Part shown: piece by piece, positions 24,780-33,723 of the stretch
Numbering within the stretch: the stretch's first letter is position 1
Layout of the letters: each line of letters starts with the position of its first letter
Origin: SIG603 sp963621245
Lineage (GTDB): Bacteria; Bacillota; Clostridia; Oscillospirales; Acutalibacteraceae
Direction of reading: 5' to 3'
Assembly (NCBI GenBank): GCA_963621245.1
Contig: CAVFCW010000007.1
Location: 1 to 64,000, forward strand
DNA: 64,000 nucleotides
The notes under the pieces: generated by a model
Seen by the model: the letters and a program-made list of their open reading frames with translations, nothing else
Database searches by the model: none
Told to the model about the DNA's origin: nothing
Translations under genes and position numbers: made by a program

Positions 24780-26894
24780 TTATGTGGTCGATGCGGTTTC
24801 GCATCGTTTCATTCTTTTCAAAAGATAAACAATCGGCACAAGCCCAAACAAAAGCACCGCCGCCATTACGGCAAAAATAAAGGCGTTTGTATAATAAGGC
24901 TCGGTCACGATTCTGTAAGCTTTGAAATAAATCTGGTTTAAATCGCTGTAGTCTGCGTAACCGTCAAAATAAGCATTTCTTTTTTCATAACTCAGGTCAC
25001 TTCCGACGATAGCAAGGCAATCGGTGCCCTCCTCTTTTTCTTTGACAGAGACATCAAACGAGAATTTTGTCTTGGAAGATACGCTTATTTCATCAAACTT
25101 AAACTTCATCTTTCCGCCCTTCAAATCTTCGCTCTTAAACTCCCTGTCATAAAGAAGATTTCCGCTTTCATCAAAAAGCTCGAAAAGATAGATGTTTTCC
25201 TTGCCGTTGTTTTCGTTTTTTTCGAAATACAGATCCATGCTGTCAAAGCTTATGTAAGCATTAAATGTCTGCTTGGCAACTTCACCCTCTTGAAGCGTTC
25301 TGCTTGTCCTTTCTTCTTTGACGGATCTGTGTTGTTCGCTATTTGCCGCAATATAATTTGTGTCCTTTATCTCGGTAAGTCTGCTGTAATTTATCACAAA
25401 CACTGATTCAAACACAACAAGCACCGCACACAAAAATACGGCGCATTCCTTAAAAGCTCCCCTCGTTTTTGGCGCATAGTTTCTGATTTTTTCGTTTAAG
25501 CCCTCCAAACCGTGAGCGCTTATCATCCAAAGCACGGGAAGCATCGGGAAAGAATATCTCGGCGCAATCTCCCAGAAAGTGTAAAACAAAGTGTAGCCGA
25601 ACACGAATATAAAAAGCGGATAAGTTTTGTTCATCTTCTCTTTTTCGATTTTTATCGCACCTACCAGCACATTGAAAAGTGCCGCAAGTCTTACGCTCTC
25701 GGAGTAATAATCCGTAAAAAGCCTCTTGTTTCCAATAAAATACTTATAAAATGTACTATGATAAGTAACTGCACCGAAAACATGTCGAACCGTTGTTTTT
25801 CCGAAAAACTGACCAAACTTTCTTCTGAAAAGTCTGAAAATCCAAGTGGGGCCCTTTTCGCCGTAAAACTCGGCTATATAACGGAAATCATTCATAAGCA
25901 TATCGTGAGAATTATCAAATTTTCCGTCAGCATTTGTCAGTTTGGTGTTATAACTTCCGCCCGTAGTTCCCATGGCAACCCAGTGGAAAGCTGAAAAAGG
26001 TGTGGCAACAAGTTCAAAGTCCAAGCTGTTCACTATAGCCGAGAAGCCTTTTATACAAACAATAAATGAAAGAACGGATATCAAAATGCCGCGCCAAAAT
26101 CCCTTTTCGTGCTTAAACAAAGCATAGAGCGTAACAGCTACAAACGCAATGCCGACAGTCGCACGCATCTCATAACCGACAGCTGCGGCAATGCCCATCA
26201 AAAGCTTAGCATACCACTTGTCGAAAAGCGAGAGATAAATGACAAGCAGTGTGAAGAAAAGCCCCGGCACAAAGGTGTAGTAGTAGGAGACAAAGCCGTA
26301 GTTTATCGGTGAGAAAACCAATATTACAAGCGAGATTAACGCCGCTTTAATTCCGAGAAGCTTGCCTGCAATTTTATAAATGAGAACCGCACCGAACACC
26401 ATCATCACCACATTTAGGGCAACAGGCAAAATTCGGTAGTCGCTTATGCCGACCATATTCTCGATCTTATAAAGTGCCGTGACAACAAGCAACCAGTTTT
26501 TCTGGAACGGATAAATAGAAAAATAATAAAACTGATTCCATTTTCCCGTCTCCACATAATTTAAAGCAGTGTAGTGAATAACGGTAAGGTCGCTTCTTAC
26601 ATCAAACCTCAAATAAACACTCGAGAAAATGAGTCCGAGCGTATATAAAGCTATAATCGCAAAACACGCAATGTGCAGTTTTTTCTCCGATTTTACACTC
26701 TCGATAAGCTTGTATATCGTGAGAAGTATCGCTTCGGCAAGTATCGCCCCAAGAATGACCGCAAACCCATCAAATTTGTTGTCGCCTACCGTTTTACCGT
26801 TCACAAAAACATAGCTCATACCCGCTATGAGTGCCGCACTCAGATAAACGACAGGCAAGGTTTTAAATATAGTTCGCACAAATTTGTTTTCCAT
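24780..26894 (-). CDS. Glycosyltransferase-C-like membrane protein, paralogue 1
   Basis: A 704-residue polytopic membrane protein with the layout of glycosyltransferase family 39-like (GT-C) enzymes, which use polyprenyl-phosphate sugars outside the membrane. A first outside loop after transmembrane segment 2 or 3 carries acidic residues (FDVRSDLTVIHYTA), where GT-C proteins keep their catalytic Asp. A beta-rich outside domain of about 140 residues lies before the last transmembrane segment. It is clearly paralogous to the next upstream gene (both begin MENKFVR and share the ends). The ATG has AGAGGAAAA upstream. Specificity is unknown. Confidence 0.75.
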   Translation of the reverse strand: MENKFVRTIFKTLPVVYLSAALIAGMSYVFVNGKTVGDNKFDGFAVILGAILAEAILLTIYKLIESVKSEKKLHIACFAIIALYTLGLIFSSVYLRFDVRSDLTVIHYTALNYVETGKWNQFYYFSIYPFQKNWLLVVTALYKIENMVGISDYRILPVALNVVMMVFGAVLIYKIAGKLLGIKAALISLVILVFSPINYGFVSYYYTFVPGLFFTLLVIYLSLFDKWYAKLLMGIAAAVGYEMRATVGIAFVAVTLYALFKHEKGFWRGILISVLSFIVCIKGFSAIVNSLDFELVATPFSAFHWVAMGTTGGSYNTKLTNADGKFDNSHDMLMNDFRYIAEFYGEKGPTWIFRLFRRKFGQFFGKTTVRHVFGAVTYHSTFYKYFIGNKRLFTDYYSESVRLAALFNVLVGAIKIEKEKMNKTYPLFIFVFGYTLFYTFWEIAPRYSFPMLPVLWMISAHGLEGLNEKIRNYAPKTRGAFKECAVFLCAVLVVFESVFVINYSRLTEIKDTNYIAANSEQHRSVKEERTSRTLQEGEVAKQTFNAYISFDSMDLYFEKNENNGKENIYLFELFDESGNLLYDREFKSEDLKGGKMKFKFDEISVSSKTKFSFDVSVKEKEEGTDCLAIVGSDLSYEKRNAYFDGYADYSDLNQIYFKAYRIVTEPYYTNAFIFAVMAAVLLFGLVPIVYLLKRMKRCETASTT

Positions 26895-26924
26895 ATTTTT
26901 CCTCTGATTTAAAGTAAATAGATA

Positions 26925-28970
26925 TTAAGTATTTTTGCCGACAGCCCCGTTTTTGAAACGAAACGCAAGATTTATTATCGGCACAAGCCCAAACAAAAGC
27001 ACCGCCGCCATCATGGCAAAGACAAACGCTTTCGGATAGTAGGGTTCGGTCACGCTTTTCTTTGCGACAAAATAAATCTGGTTAAAATTATATCCTTCTC
27101 CGCCCGCTTTTCCGTCGAAATAAACTCTTCTGTTTCCGTCAGTTGTGTTGTTTCCGAAAACAGAAATGCATTTGCCGAATTTTTCTCCGACAGACACACG
27201 AACAGTAAATTTTTCGATTCTTTCCACCGAGACCTCATCAAGGCTTATGTTAAGAATATTATCAGAAATATTCTCGTTCTTGAATGTCTTTTCACGAATG
27301 ATGTTTCCGTTTTCGTCAAGCAGTTCAAAAAGATAAGTGTTTTTGTCGTCCGAACCTTCGGTATCGAATTTAAGCTCGATTTCATCAAAGTCACGGTAAG
27401 CCGTAAAGCTTTGCGTAACGGGAGAATTCTCAAGAAGTTCCGCCTTTTCGTTGTTGTTGTGTTTGACGTCGAATTTATCCGACGCCGCCACATAAGTTTT
27501 TTCTGTCTCTTCGGTAAGACCGCCCAAGTTTGCGGCAATCACACCCTCAAACGAGACAAGACAAACTGCCAAAAGCACGGCACACACGGAACGCGCCTTT
27601 AACTTTGTGCCTGCTTTGCTCTCAAACAGCACTTGTGTTTTTTCGCTCAAAGCAGACATACCGTAAACACTCAGTATTCCGAAAACGGGATAAATTTTAT
27701 CCATACGGTTTCTTATGACTTTTACAACGGCGATGATCGCATTAAACAGCGTCACAAGTCTTAAGATTTGGCACAAATACTCAGTAAAAAGCTTTTCGTT
27801 TCCAGACAAATATCTCCACAGAATATTTTTATCGGTGCTTGTCGAATTTGAAATAACTATATTCGGAGTAGCTTCGCCGAGCAATTTTGAAAGCTTGTGA
27901 TTCCACAGCCAAAATCCGTAAGAGGCACCCTTTTTATTGTAAAAATCGGCGATGTACTTTAAATCACCGACTATCATATCGTGAGAAGTCTCGAACTTTG
28001 CGTCAAACTTAACGACATCGGCATTGAACAAGCCTTTTCCCGTCATACCGATAACAAGCCAGTGCGTAAAGGCATAAGGGATAGTCGTGCTCTCAAAATT
28101 CATTGAGTCGATTATTTTCCCGAAAATCAGATAACCGACAATAAAGCCTAAAACCGAAAGCAAAATTACTTTCCAAAATCCCTTTTCGTGCTTAAAAAGC
28201 CGATAAAGAATGACGGCAACAAATGCAATCAGCACGGTAGCTCTCATCTCGTAGCCGACTGCCGCACAAAAGCCCATTAAAACGCTTAGAAACGGATTTT
28301 CGTAAAGCGAGAGAAAAATCACGAGAAGCGTGAAGAAAAGTCCTGGTATGAAGGTGTAATAGCAGCTTGCCAAGATATAATAAATCGGATTGACGGCAAA
28401 AATCAAAAGCACCGTGACCGAAGCTCTGAGATTTATTAGCTTTTCCGCAATTTTCGCTGAGAAAACAGCCGAAAAGAAAAGCATTACGGCGTCAAGCGCA
28501 AGCGGCAAAGTTCTTAAGTCCTCAATGCCCAAAGCATTCTCGATTTTGTAAAGAAGCAATATTACGGAAAGCCAGCCCTTTTGAAACGGATAGTGAGAAA
28601 AATATGAGAATCTCGACCACTCGCCCGTCTCGATAAAGTTATCGGCGGCGTGGTGAAAATTCACGAGATCCGACATAAGCTCCTGTTTCATAAATATGAC
28701 GGATACAATAAGACCCAAGCCGATAAATCCGTACAGTGCAAAGCATATGCCCCTGAGAAACGATTTTGATTTGTTTTCGGTAAGCTTGTAGACCGCCAGC
28801 ATGAGAGCCTCAAGCAAAACGGCACCCATAACAATCGCCAAACCGTTGAAACTATCGTCCCGAACGGTTTTGCCGCTTGTTAAAATCAGCACGGCACCGG
28901 AAACAAGCGCCGCTCCCAAATAGAAGGCGGGCAGATTTTTAAACACCCACCTCACAAATTTATTTTCCAT
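26925..28970 (-). CDS. Glycosyltransferase-C-like membrane protein, paralogue 2
   Basis: A 681-residue polytopic protein homologous along its length to its downstream neighbour, so the two come from a tandem duplication. It has a matching acidic first outside loop (MKQELMSDLVNFHHAA), about ten more hydrophobic segments, a beta-rich outside domain and a final segment shared with the paralogue (FGLVPI). The start MENKFVRW is chosen because it aligns with the paralogue start and overlaps the stop of the upstream gene by 11 bp; the open frame extends 17 codons further. It probably glycosylates or decorates the polymer outside the cell. Confidence 0.75.
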   Translation of the reverse strand: MENKFVRWVFKNLPAFYLGAALVSGAVLILTSGKTVRDDSFNGLAIVMGAVLLEALMLAVYKLTENKSKSFLRGICFALYGFIGLGLIVSVIFMKQELMSDLVNFHHAADNFIETGEWSRFSYFSHYPFQKGWLSVILLLYKIENALGIEDLRTLPLALDAVMLFFSAVFSAKIAEKLINLRASVTVLLIFAVNPIYYILASCYYTFIPGLFFTLLVIFLSLYENPFLSVLMGFCAAVGYEMRATVLIAFVAVILYRLFKHEKGFWKVILLSVLGFIVGYLIFGKIIDSMNFESTTIPYAFTHWLVIGMTGKGLFNADVVKFDAKFETSHDMIVGDLKYIADFYNKKGASYGFWLWNHKLSKLLGEATPNIVISNSTSTDKNILWRYLSGNEKLFTEYLCQILRLVTLFNAIIAVVKVIRNRMDKIYPVFGILSVYGMSALSEKTQVLFESKAGTKLKARSVCAVLLAVCLVSFEGVIAANLGGLTEETEKTYVAASDKFDVKHNNNEKAELLENSPVTQSFTAYRDFDEIELKFDTEGSDDKNTYLFELLDENGNIIREKTFKNENISDNILNISLDEVSVERIEKFTVRVSVGEKFGKCISVFGNNTTDGNRRVYFDGKAGGEGYNFNQIYFVAKKSVTEPYYPKAFVFAMMAAVLLFGLVPIINLAFRFKNGAVGKNT

Positions 28971-30669
28971 TGTTAATTTTCCAAATTCTGTATTTCTCGC
29001 CGTCAACTGTGATTTCTTCAAAGTCGGCGGAAACAGAATAACCCTCTTGATTTAAGTAATCGGTTATGTTTTGTACTTCTCTGTTATCGGATGCGCTCAC
29101 AAAACGAATGTCTTCTCTCTTTGAAAGAGCCTCCGAGACGGAGGAATATTCCCCCGTGACGAGTTTTTTCCAGTAGGGCATCTCAGATATATTTCCGCCC
29201 GCATTTATGTAAGCGGAATAATTTTTATTTTCGTGAATAAAGCTTACCCTCGAAGCCGCCATAGAGCTTATGTGAAGATAAAGCGTACCGCTTGTGTTCT
29301 CGATTTGCTCCGTCAAGTCGGCTTTAGACTGCCAAAAAGCGTAATTTTTCTCGGACTTATAAATCGTCTGTGCAGTGCCGAACACGAAAACTGCGGCAAA
29401 AACTACCGAGAATACGGATTTAAGCATGCCCAAATCAATATTCAAAGCCATATCTTTTACGATAAACAGCGAAGAAACCAGTATCGGCAAAAGCTCCAGC
29501 GGAAAAAATACTCTAAAAGGCATTCTGCCCTTATAACACAAATAGAAAACTTCAAGAAAAACCGTGAGAAGTACCGAAGCTATAAACAAAACTCCGAGCT
29601 TATCGCGCTTTCTGGCCGACAGTATAAGGGCAAAAACGGAAAATATCACCGCACATATTCCGTAAACGGGCATAGTCTCCGAGAGTGCATCACGAAATGT
29701 ATCAAAGCCTTCCTTTAACTTATCGGAAAAGGTCAAATACGAATAATATTCGTCACGTATTTCGTTTAGCTTTTCGAGAGTTTCGACATCGGTCACATCG
29801 GCAATTCCCCACTGTGCGTGTCTTATAAGCTTCACTCTCTCGGGACTTAAGCCGATTTCATCATAAGCCTCTGAAAATTTTTCATAGCTTGGCAGTCCCC
29901 TGTAATCCTGAATTGAACTTCTGAGCTTATCGACCTTGAGTAAATCCTTGTACTCGCTGTTTGCGTACAGAGCCGAATTGAGTGCGTTTGAACCGAGAAC
30001 GACAACCACGGCAGTTAATGCCGCAAGCGCATACATCTTTGCCGTTTTCTTATCGTTCTTGTTTAGTATAAACTTATAGACAGCTACAATCAAAACAAAC
30101 GGAAGCAGCATCGCCGCTCCAAGCCACCTGAAGCCCGAGGCGAAGGCTGACATAAAGAAAATAAGAACATGTGAAGAAACAGTCAATTTCTCTTTTATCA
30201 GCACATAAAGAAATACGCCGACCATGAGAAGAATTGCCGCATGGGTGTATTTCGCCGTTAAAAGGAATTTTGTGAAAGCAAAACACGAGAGTAAAAACGA
30301 GAAAACAAAGGCGGAAATTCTTGTTTTTGTCGAATGTTTTCCCGCTCTGTCCAAAACCGCGTATATCAGAATAAACTGTGTGAAGAGAGTAGAACCCCAA
30401 ACGAGAAGTGAATAAATCTCAAGCGAAGGGAAAAGCCTATACAGTGCCTTGATAAAAATGGCGAACTGACTTTGCAGATGAACCATAAAAATATCGGATT
30501 CAAGTTCGCCGGAGAGAAGCATCATAATCTGACGCTCATCGGTTGCGGCGTTTATCACGGAAAATTTAGCGATAATTATTCCGAAAAGCAAAACGGAAAC
30601 CGCACTGACCGCAAGATTTTGAAATTTGAGCTTTCTTAAGTTTGCGGTTTGCATATCTGCTTTATACAT
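28960..30669 (-). CDS. Polytopic membrane protein, GT-C-like, in the capsule locus
   Basis: A 569-residue protein with about eleven hydrophobic segments and a C-terminal soluble domain of about 110 residues (from about 455). The first outside loop has ATDERQIMMLLSGE, an acidic loop where GT-C enzymes have their catalytic residue, so a lipid-linked sugar transferase is plausible. It does not closely match the two paralogues downstream. The ATG, with GGAG 7 nt upstream, overlaps the stop of the aldolase gene by 8 bp, and its own stop overlaps the next start by 11 bp, so translation is coupled. Function is inferred from layout and place only. Confidence 0.6.
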   Translation of the reverse strand: MYKADMQTANLRKLKFQNLAVSAVSVLLFGIIIAKFSVINAATDERQIMMLLSGELESDIFMVHLQSQFAIFIKALYRLFPSLEIYSLLVWGSTLFTQFILIYAVLDRAGKHSTKTRISAFVFSFLLSCFAFTKFLLTAKYTHAAILLMVGVFLYVLIKEKLTVSSHVLIFFMSAFASGFRWLGAAMLLPFVLIVAVYKFILNKNDKKTAKMYALAALTAVVVVLGSNALNSALYANSEYKDLLKVDKLRSSIQDYRGLPSYEKFSEAYDEIGLSPERVKLIRHAQWGIADVTDVETLEKLNEIRDEYYSYLTFSDKLKEGFDTFRDALSETMPVYGICAVIFSVFALILSARKRDKLGVLFIASVLLTVFLEVFYLCYKGRMPFRVFFPLELLPILVSSLFIVKDMALNIDLGMLKSVFSVVFAAVFVFGTAQTIYKSEKNYAFWQSKADLTEQIENTSGTLYLHISSMAASRVSFIHENKNYSAYINAGGNISEMPYWKKLVTGEYSSVSEALSKREDIRFVSASDNREVQNITDYLNQEGYSVSADFEEITVDGEKYRIWKINNGK

Positions 30670-32236
30670 AGAGGCTCTCCGTCAAAAAGACGGTTTCTAT
30701 TTTCTGACCGCACTCGGCTACATACTCTTTTATAAGCTTGTTTTTTGCAAGCTTGCTCTTGAGCGAAGAACCCATGGACATATTTTTACCGAAGTAGTTT
30801 TCCTTGGGGTCGGCTTTGTAGCCGTCAAATCCCGCAATATTCACACGCTTGACGCCCATTCCGATGAGAAGATTGATGAGCATAAGAGTCGGATTGTCGG
30901 CAATTATTCCGCTCTTTGCGAGATAAGAGGAATAATTGATGAGACTTGCGCCAACGGGTCTTTGCGTTATGTTCGATGTGATTATCAGTTTTGTTTTCGA
31001 GCTAACCTCATAGCGGTTAAGTCGCTTTTCGTTGGTACAGATGAGATAGTCGCACGGGAAAAACTTGGGAATTACGTTGACCGCAATTATCAGCGGCTTT
31101 TTCTCAGAGATAAATTTATCTATATCGGCTTTTCTCTCCGAGAGTGATTTTCCCGGGGCGAGAACGAGAATTTCTCTGCCCTCAAATTCATTTTTAAGAG
31201 CGGAAACGCAAGCCTTGTCGTCCACGAAACGCTCCTGAAATTCGCTGTAATACTTCTCTGCCGTATCCTTTGAGTAGGAAAGCTTGACGTCCTCGGGAAG
31301 CGAAGCGAGAAGCTCTTTCATGGATTTGTTGGAGAGCGTGTTTTTCTCCGCAAAATAGTTTGCGTAGTTCGGATGACAGTTGTATCGTGCCGAGAGATAG
31401 AACGGGAGCGAATAGCCCCAGAAGTTCTCGGAGAAAATCGGCTTTAGATAATCATCCATAATATCGAGCATAGGATCTATGTTGTACCACTTGCCGTAGT
31501 TGCTGTTGAGAAAAGCGGCAAAAAGCTCGATGTTTAAGTTGCCCGCACCTCTGCCCATACCGTAAACGCTTGCGTCAACCACTATATCTCTCTGCAAATT
31601 CTGCTCGACAAAATACTTTGCGTTGCCGTAAGCCTGCTGAAGATTGTTGTGCGAGTGGTAACCGAGAGTTATCTCGGGGCTTAGGTTGTGGTCGGAAAGG
31701 CTTATGAACCTCTTGAGATCCGGCAGTTCCATTGCGCCGAAACTGTCGACGATATAAAAACTGTCGGGCTTTGCGAGGTTTGCCTTTTTGATAAGCTCGA
31801 TAAACTCCGTGTCGCTGTAATTAAGCGACGCCATTGCCTGAACATAAACGCCGTACCCCTTTTCTTTTAGCTGTCGGCAAAGCTCAAGGCCCTCTTCGAG
31901 TTCTTTCTTTTTAAAGCAAACTCTGATAATCAGCGGATCATCTTTGTCGGCGTCGGGAAAAGCCTCAATCGGAAATTCTCCGAGATTCACCATAACGGCA
32001 TATTTTTGCTGGGGAAGCTTTTCCGGCAAAAGTTTTTTCATGTCGTCAAGGCTTTTAAACTGGGTCTCTCCCTCGCCGCCGCCTTTAATCTGCGAGATAT
32101 AACCGCACTCGATAACATCGGTTTTGCTTAAAACAAGCTTTTCGAGTATCGCTTTTATAGCGTCCTCGCCGAAGTGCCAGTTGTTTATGTAGCCGCCGTC
32201 ACGCAAAGTGCAGTCGAGTAATTTGATGTTGTGCAT
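30662..32236 (-). CDS. Aldolase (HMGL/DRE-TIM) fused to a DUF115-like domain
   Basis: A 524-residue two-domain protein. Residues 1-300 are a DRE-TIM metallolyase barrel like 4-hydroxy-2-oxovalerate aldolase: LDCTLRDGG (7-15, with Arg12 and Asp13) and the metal-binding GYHSHNN (His194, His196). These enzymes make or break a carbon-carbon bond next to a 2-oxo acid. Residues from about 345 to the end (ILVLAPGKSL, IAVNVIPKFF, DYLICTN, INIAGFDGY) look like a Rossmann-like DUF115/MptE-type domain. It is followed by the membrane gene and preceded by the cytidylyltransferase gene. Its product may be a polyol or keto-acid precursor of the polymer; that is inference. Confidence 0.8.
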   Translation of the reverse strand: MHNIKLLDCTLRDGGYINNWHFGEDAIKAILEKLVLSKTDVIECGYISQIKGGGEGETQFKSLDDMKKLLPEKLPQQKYAVMVNLGEFPIEAFPDADKDDPLIIRVCFKKKELEEGLELCRQLKEKGYGVYVQAMASLNYSDTEFIELIKKANLAKPDSFYIVDSFGAMELPDLKRFISLSDHNLSPEITLGYHSHNNLQQAYGNAKYFVEQNLQRDIVVDASVYGMGRGAGNLNIELFAAFLNSNYGKWYNIDPMLDIMDDYLKPIFSENFWGYSLPFYLSARYNCHPNYANYFAEKNTLSNKSMKELLASLPEDVKLSYSKDTAEKYYSEFQERFVDDKACVSALKNEFEGREILVLAPGKSLSERKADIDKFISEKKPLIIAVNVIPKFFPCDYLICTNEKRLNRYEVSSKTKLIITSNITQRPVGASLINYSSYLAKSGIIADNPTLMLINLLIGMGVKRVNIAGFDGYKADPKENYFGKNMSMGSSLKSKLAKNKLIKEYVAECGQKIETVFLTESLYV

Positions 32237-32253
32237 AAAACCTCCGTGAAGGC

Positions 32254-32700
32254 TCAGTCCTTCTTCTCTTTTTTCTCGGAAGAGTCTCCGAGTTTCTGTC
32301 TTATCTGCGTGGTGGAAATTCCCTTTGTGTACGGCACATAGACGGTATCGCAGCCGTGCTCTTTCAATTCAGCTTCTATTTTATTCCAGACCTCTGTTCC
32401 CTTCCAGTCGTCACCGATGAAAGCCACGTCAAAGTGGTATTTTTCGAGTGCCTCAAGCTTGCTTCTTGACTCGTTTTTTACCACCTCGTCAACATAGCGG
32501 ATTGCGCCGACAATCTCAGCTCTGTCCTCGTAGGGAATGACCGTCGGGCGTTTTTTGCAGTGCATAACCCACTCGTCGGAGTGAACTCCCACTATGAGAT
32601 AATCGCAGTATTCTTTAGCCTGTTTAAAAAGATTTAAGTGGCCGATGTGGAACATATCAAATGTGCCAACAGTGTAACCGACTTTATATTTCTTAGCCAT
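32254..32700 (-). CDS. Glycerol-3-phosphate-type cytidylyltransferase (TagD-like)
   Basis: A 148-residue nucleotidyltransferase that joins CTP with glycerol-3-phosphate or a like alcohol phosphate to make a CDP-activated group. HIGH lies at residues 18-21 in GTFDMFHIGH, and the C-terminal KGISTTQIR replaces the RTEGISTT of TagD. The ATG is chosen because it overlaps the stop of the epimerase gene (ATGGCTAA) with AAAGGAG upstream. A CDP-glycerol-type transferase gene lies in the same locus, so the two probably make and use the same CDP-linked alcohol. Ethanolamine-phosphate or another polyol phosphate cannot be ruled out. Confidence 0.88.
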   Translation of the reverse strand: MAKKYKVGYTVGTFDMFHIGHLNLFKQAKEYCDYLIVGVHSDEWVMHCKKRPTVIPYEDRAEIVGAIRYVDEVVKNESRSKLEALEKYHFDVAFIGDDWKGTEVWNKIEAELKEHGCDTVYVPYTKGISTTQIRQKLGDSSEKKEKKD

Positions 32701-33718
32701 TTTGCTTTTCGCTCCTTTCAAGACTTTCCCTCATAGCATTCACAAGATGTTTAATCATATCGTCTGCGCCGTATTTCGGCTGCCAGCCGAGTGAGCAAAG
32801 TTTGTTTGAATCAAGTCTTATCTTAACCGTTTGGTTGTAGCCGAGCTTTGTAATATCCTCGGGAATATCGAATTTAAGCTTTATGCCCGCCTCAGGATAA
32901 AGCGAGATAAATCTCTCGGCAAGCTCCTTTATAGAAAGAGCCGTGTCCATGTTAGCGACATTGTAAGCCTCGCCGTTTTCTCCCTTATCGAGAACCGTAA
33001 GTACCGCGTCCGCTACATCGAGAGTATCGCAGTAATTTCTTACGGTATCGCCTTTGGATTTCAGAACGATGTCCTTTTTCTCGATTACGCACCTTGCAAA
33101 TTCGCACAAAACACGCTTGTCGCCGTAGTAAGCACCGTCGCCGTAGCTTGCCGTCAGGCGCACAACCCTTGCCGGCACGCCGAACTGCTTTGCGTAAGCG
33201 GCGCAAATGTTCTCGCACATGCGCTTGCTCTCGGAGTAACTCGAGCGAACCGCCATGGTGTCGATGTAGCCGCCGTCCGTCTCCTTGATTGACGGCATGG
33301 AGTAATCCGTCTTGCCGTAAACCTCAAGCGACGATGTGAATACAAATCCGAGGGAATTTTTCTCCTTGGCAAGCTCCAGAAGATTAATTATGCTGTTGAT
33401 TGCCACGGAAATTGTTCTCATCGGGAAATCAACGTGCTGTTTGCTTCCTCCCGTGACCGCCGCCGTGTGAACTATATAATCGACTTTTCCGTCAAATTCA
33501 ATCGGTTTGGTCACGTCGGCTTGAAGCCAAATTATATCTTTACGGCTTAAACTGTCCGAGAAAACAGAGTTTTTCTTCTCTTCGTTTCTGTAAACCGCAA
33601 CAACTGTCGCATTTAAATTTTCTCTGTCGTTTGCCTCAAGTATTTTTCTCACAAGAGTTGAGCCGACCATACCCGTGGCGCCCGTAAGGAGAATAGATTT
33701 GTTTTCTAAAAATTTCAT
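32693..33718 (-). CDS. NAD-dependent sugar epimerase/dehydratase
   Basis: A 341-residue extended short-chain dehydrogenase. The N-terminal NAD motif is GATGMVGSTLVRKI, Ser/Thr of the triad lies in FTSSLEVYG, and the Tyr-Lys pair is in SYSESKR. The family acts on nucleotide sugars (UDP, dTDP, GDP or CDP forms). It overlaps the cytidylyltransferase gene by 8 bp and lies 5 bp from the flippase gene, so it is probably part of the pathway to one activated sugar of the polymer. The sugar and the reaction (epimerase, dehydratase or reductase) are not predictable here. Confidence 0.88.
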   Translation of the reverse strand: MKFLENKSILLTGATGMVGSTLVRKILEANDRENLNATVVAVYRNEEKKNSVFSDSLSRKDIIWLQADVTKPIEFDGKVDYIVHTAAVTGGSKQHVDFPMRTISVAINSIINLLELAKEKNSLGFVFTSSLEVYGKTDYSMPSIKETDGGYIDTMAVRSSYSESKRMCENICAAYAKQFGVPARVVRLTASYGDGAYYGDKRVLCEFARCVIEKKDIVLKSKGDTVRNYCDTLDVADAVLTVLDKGENGEAYNVANMDTALSIKELAERFISLYPEAGIKLKFDIPEDITKLGYNQTVKIRLDSNKLCSLGWQPKYGADDMIKHLVNAMRESLERSEKQNG

Positions 33719-33723
33719 AATAA

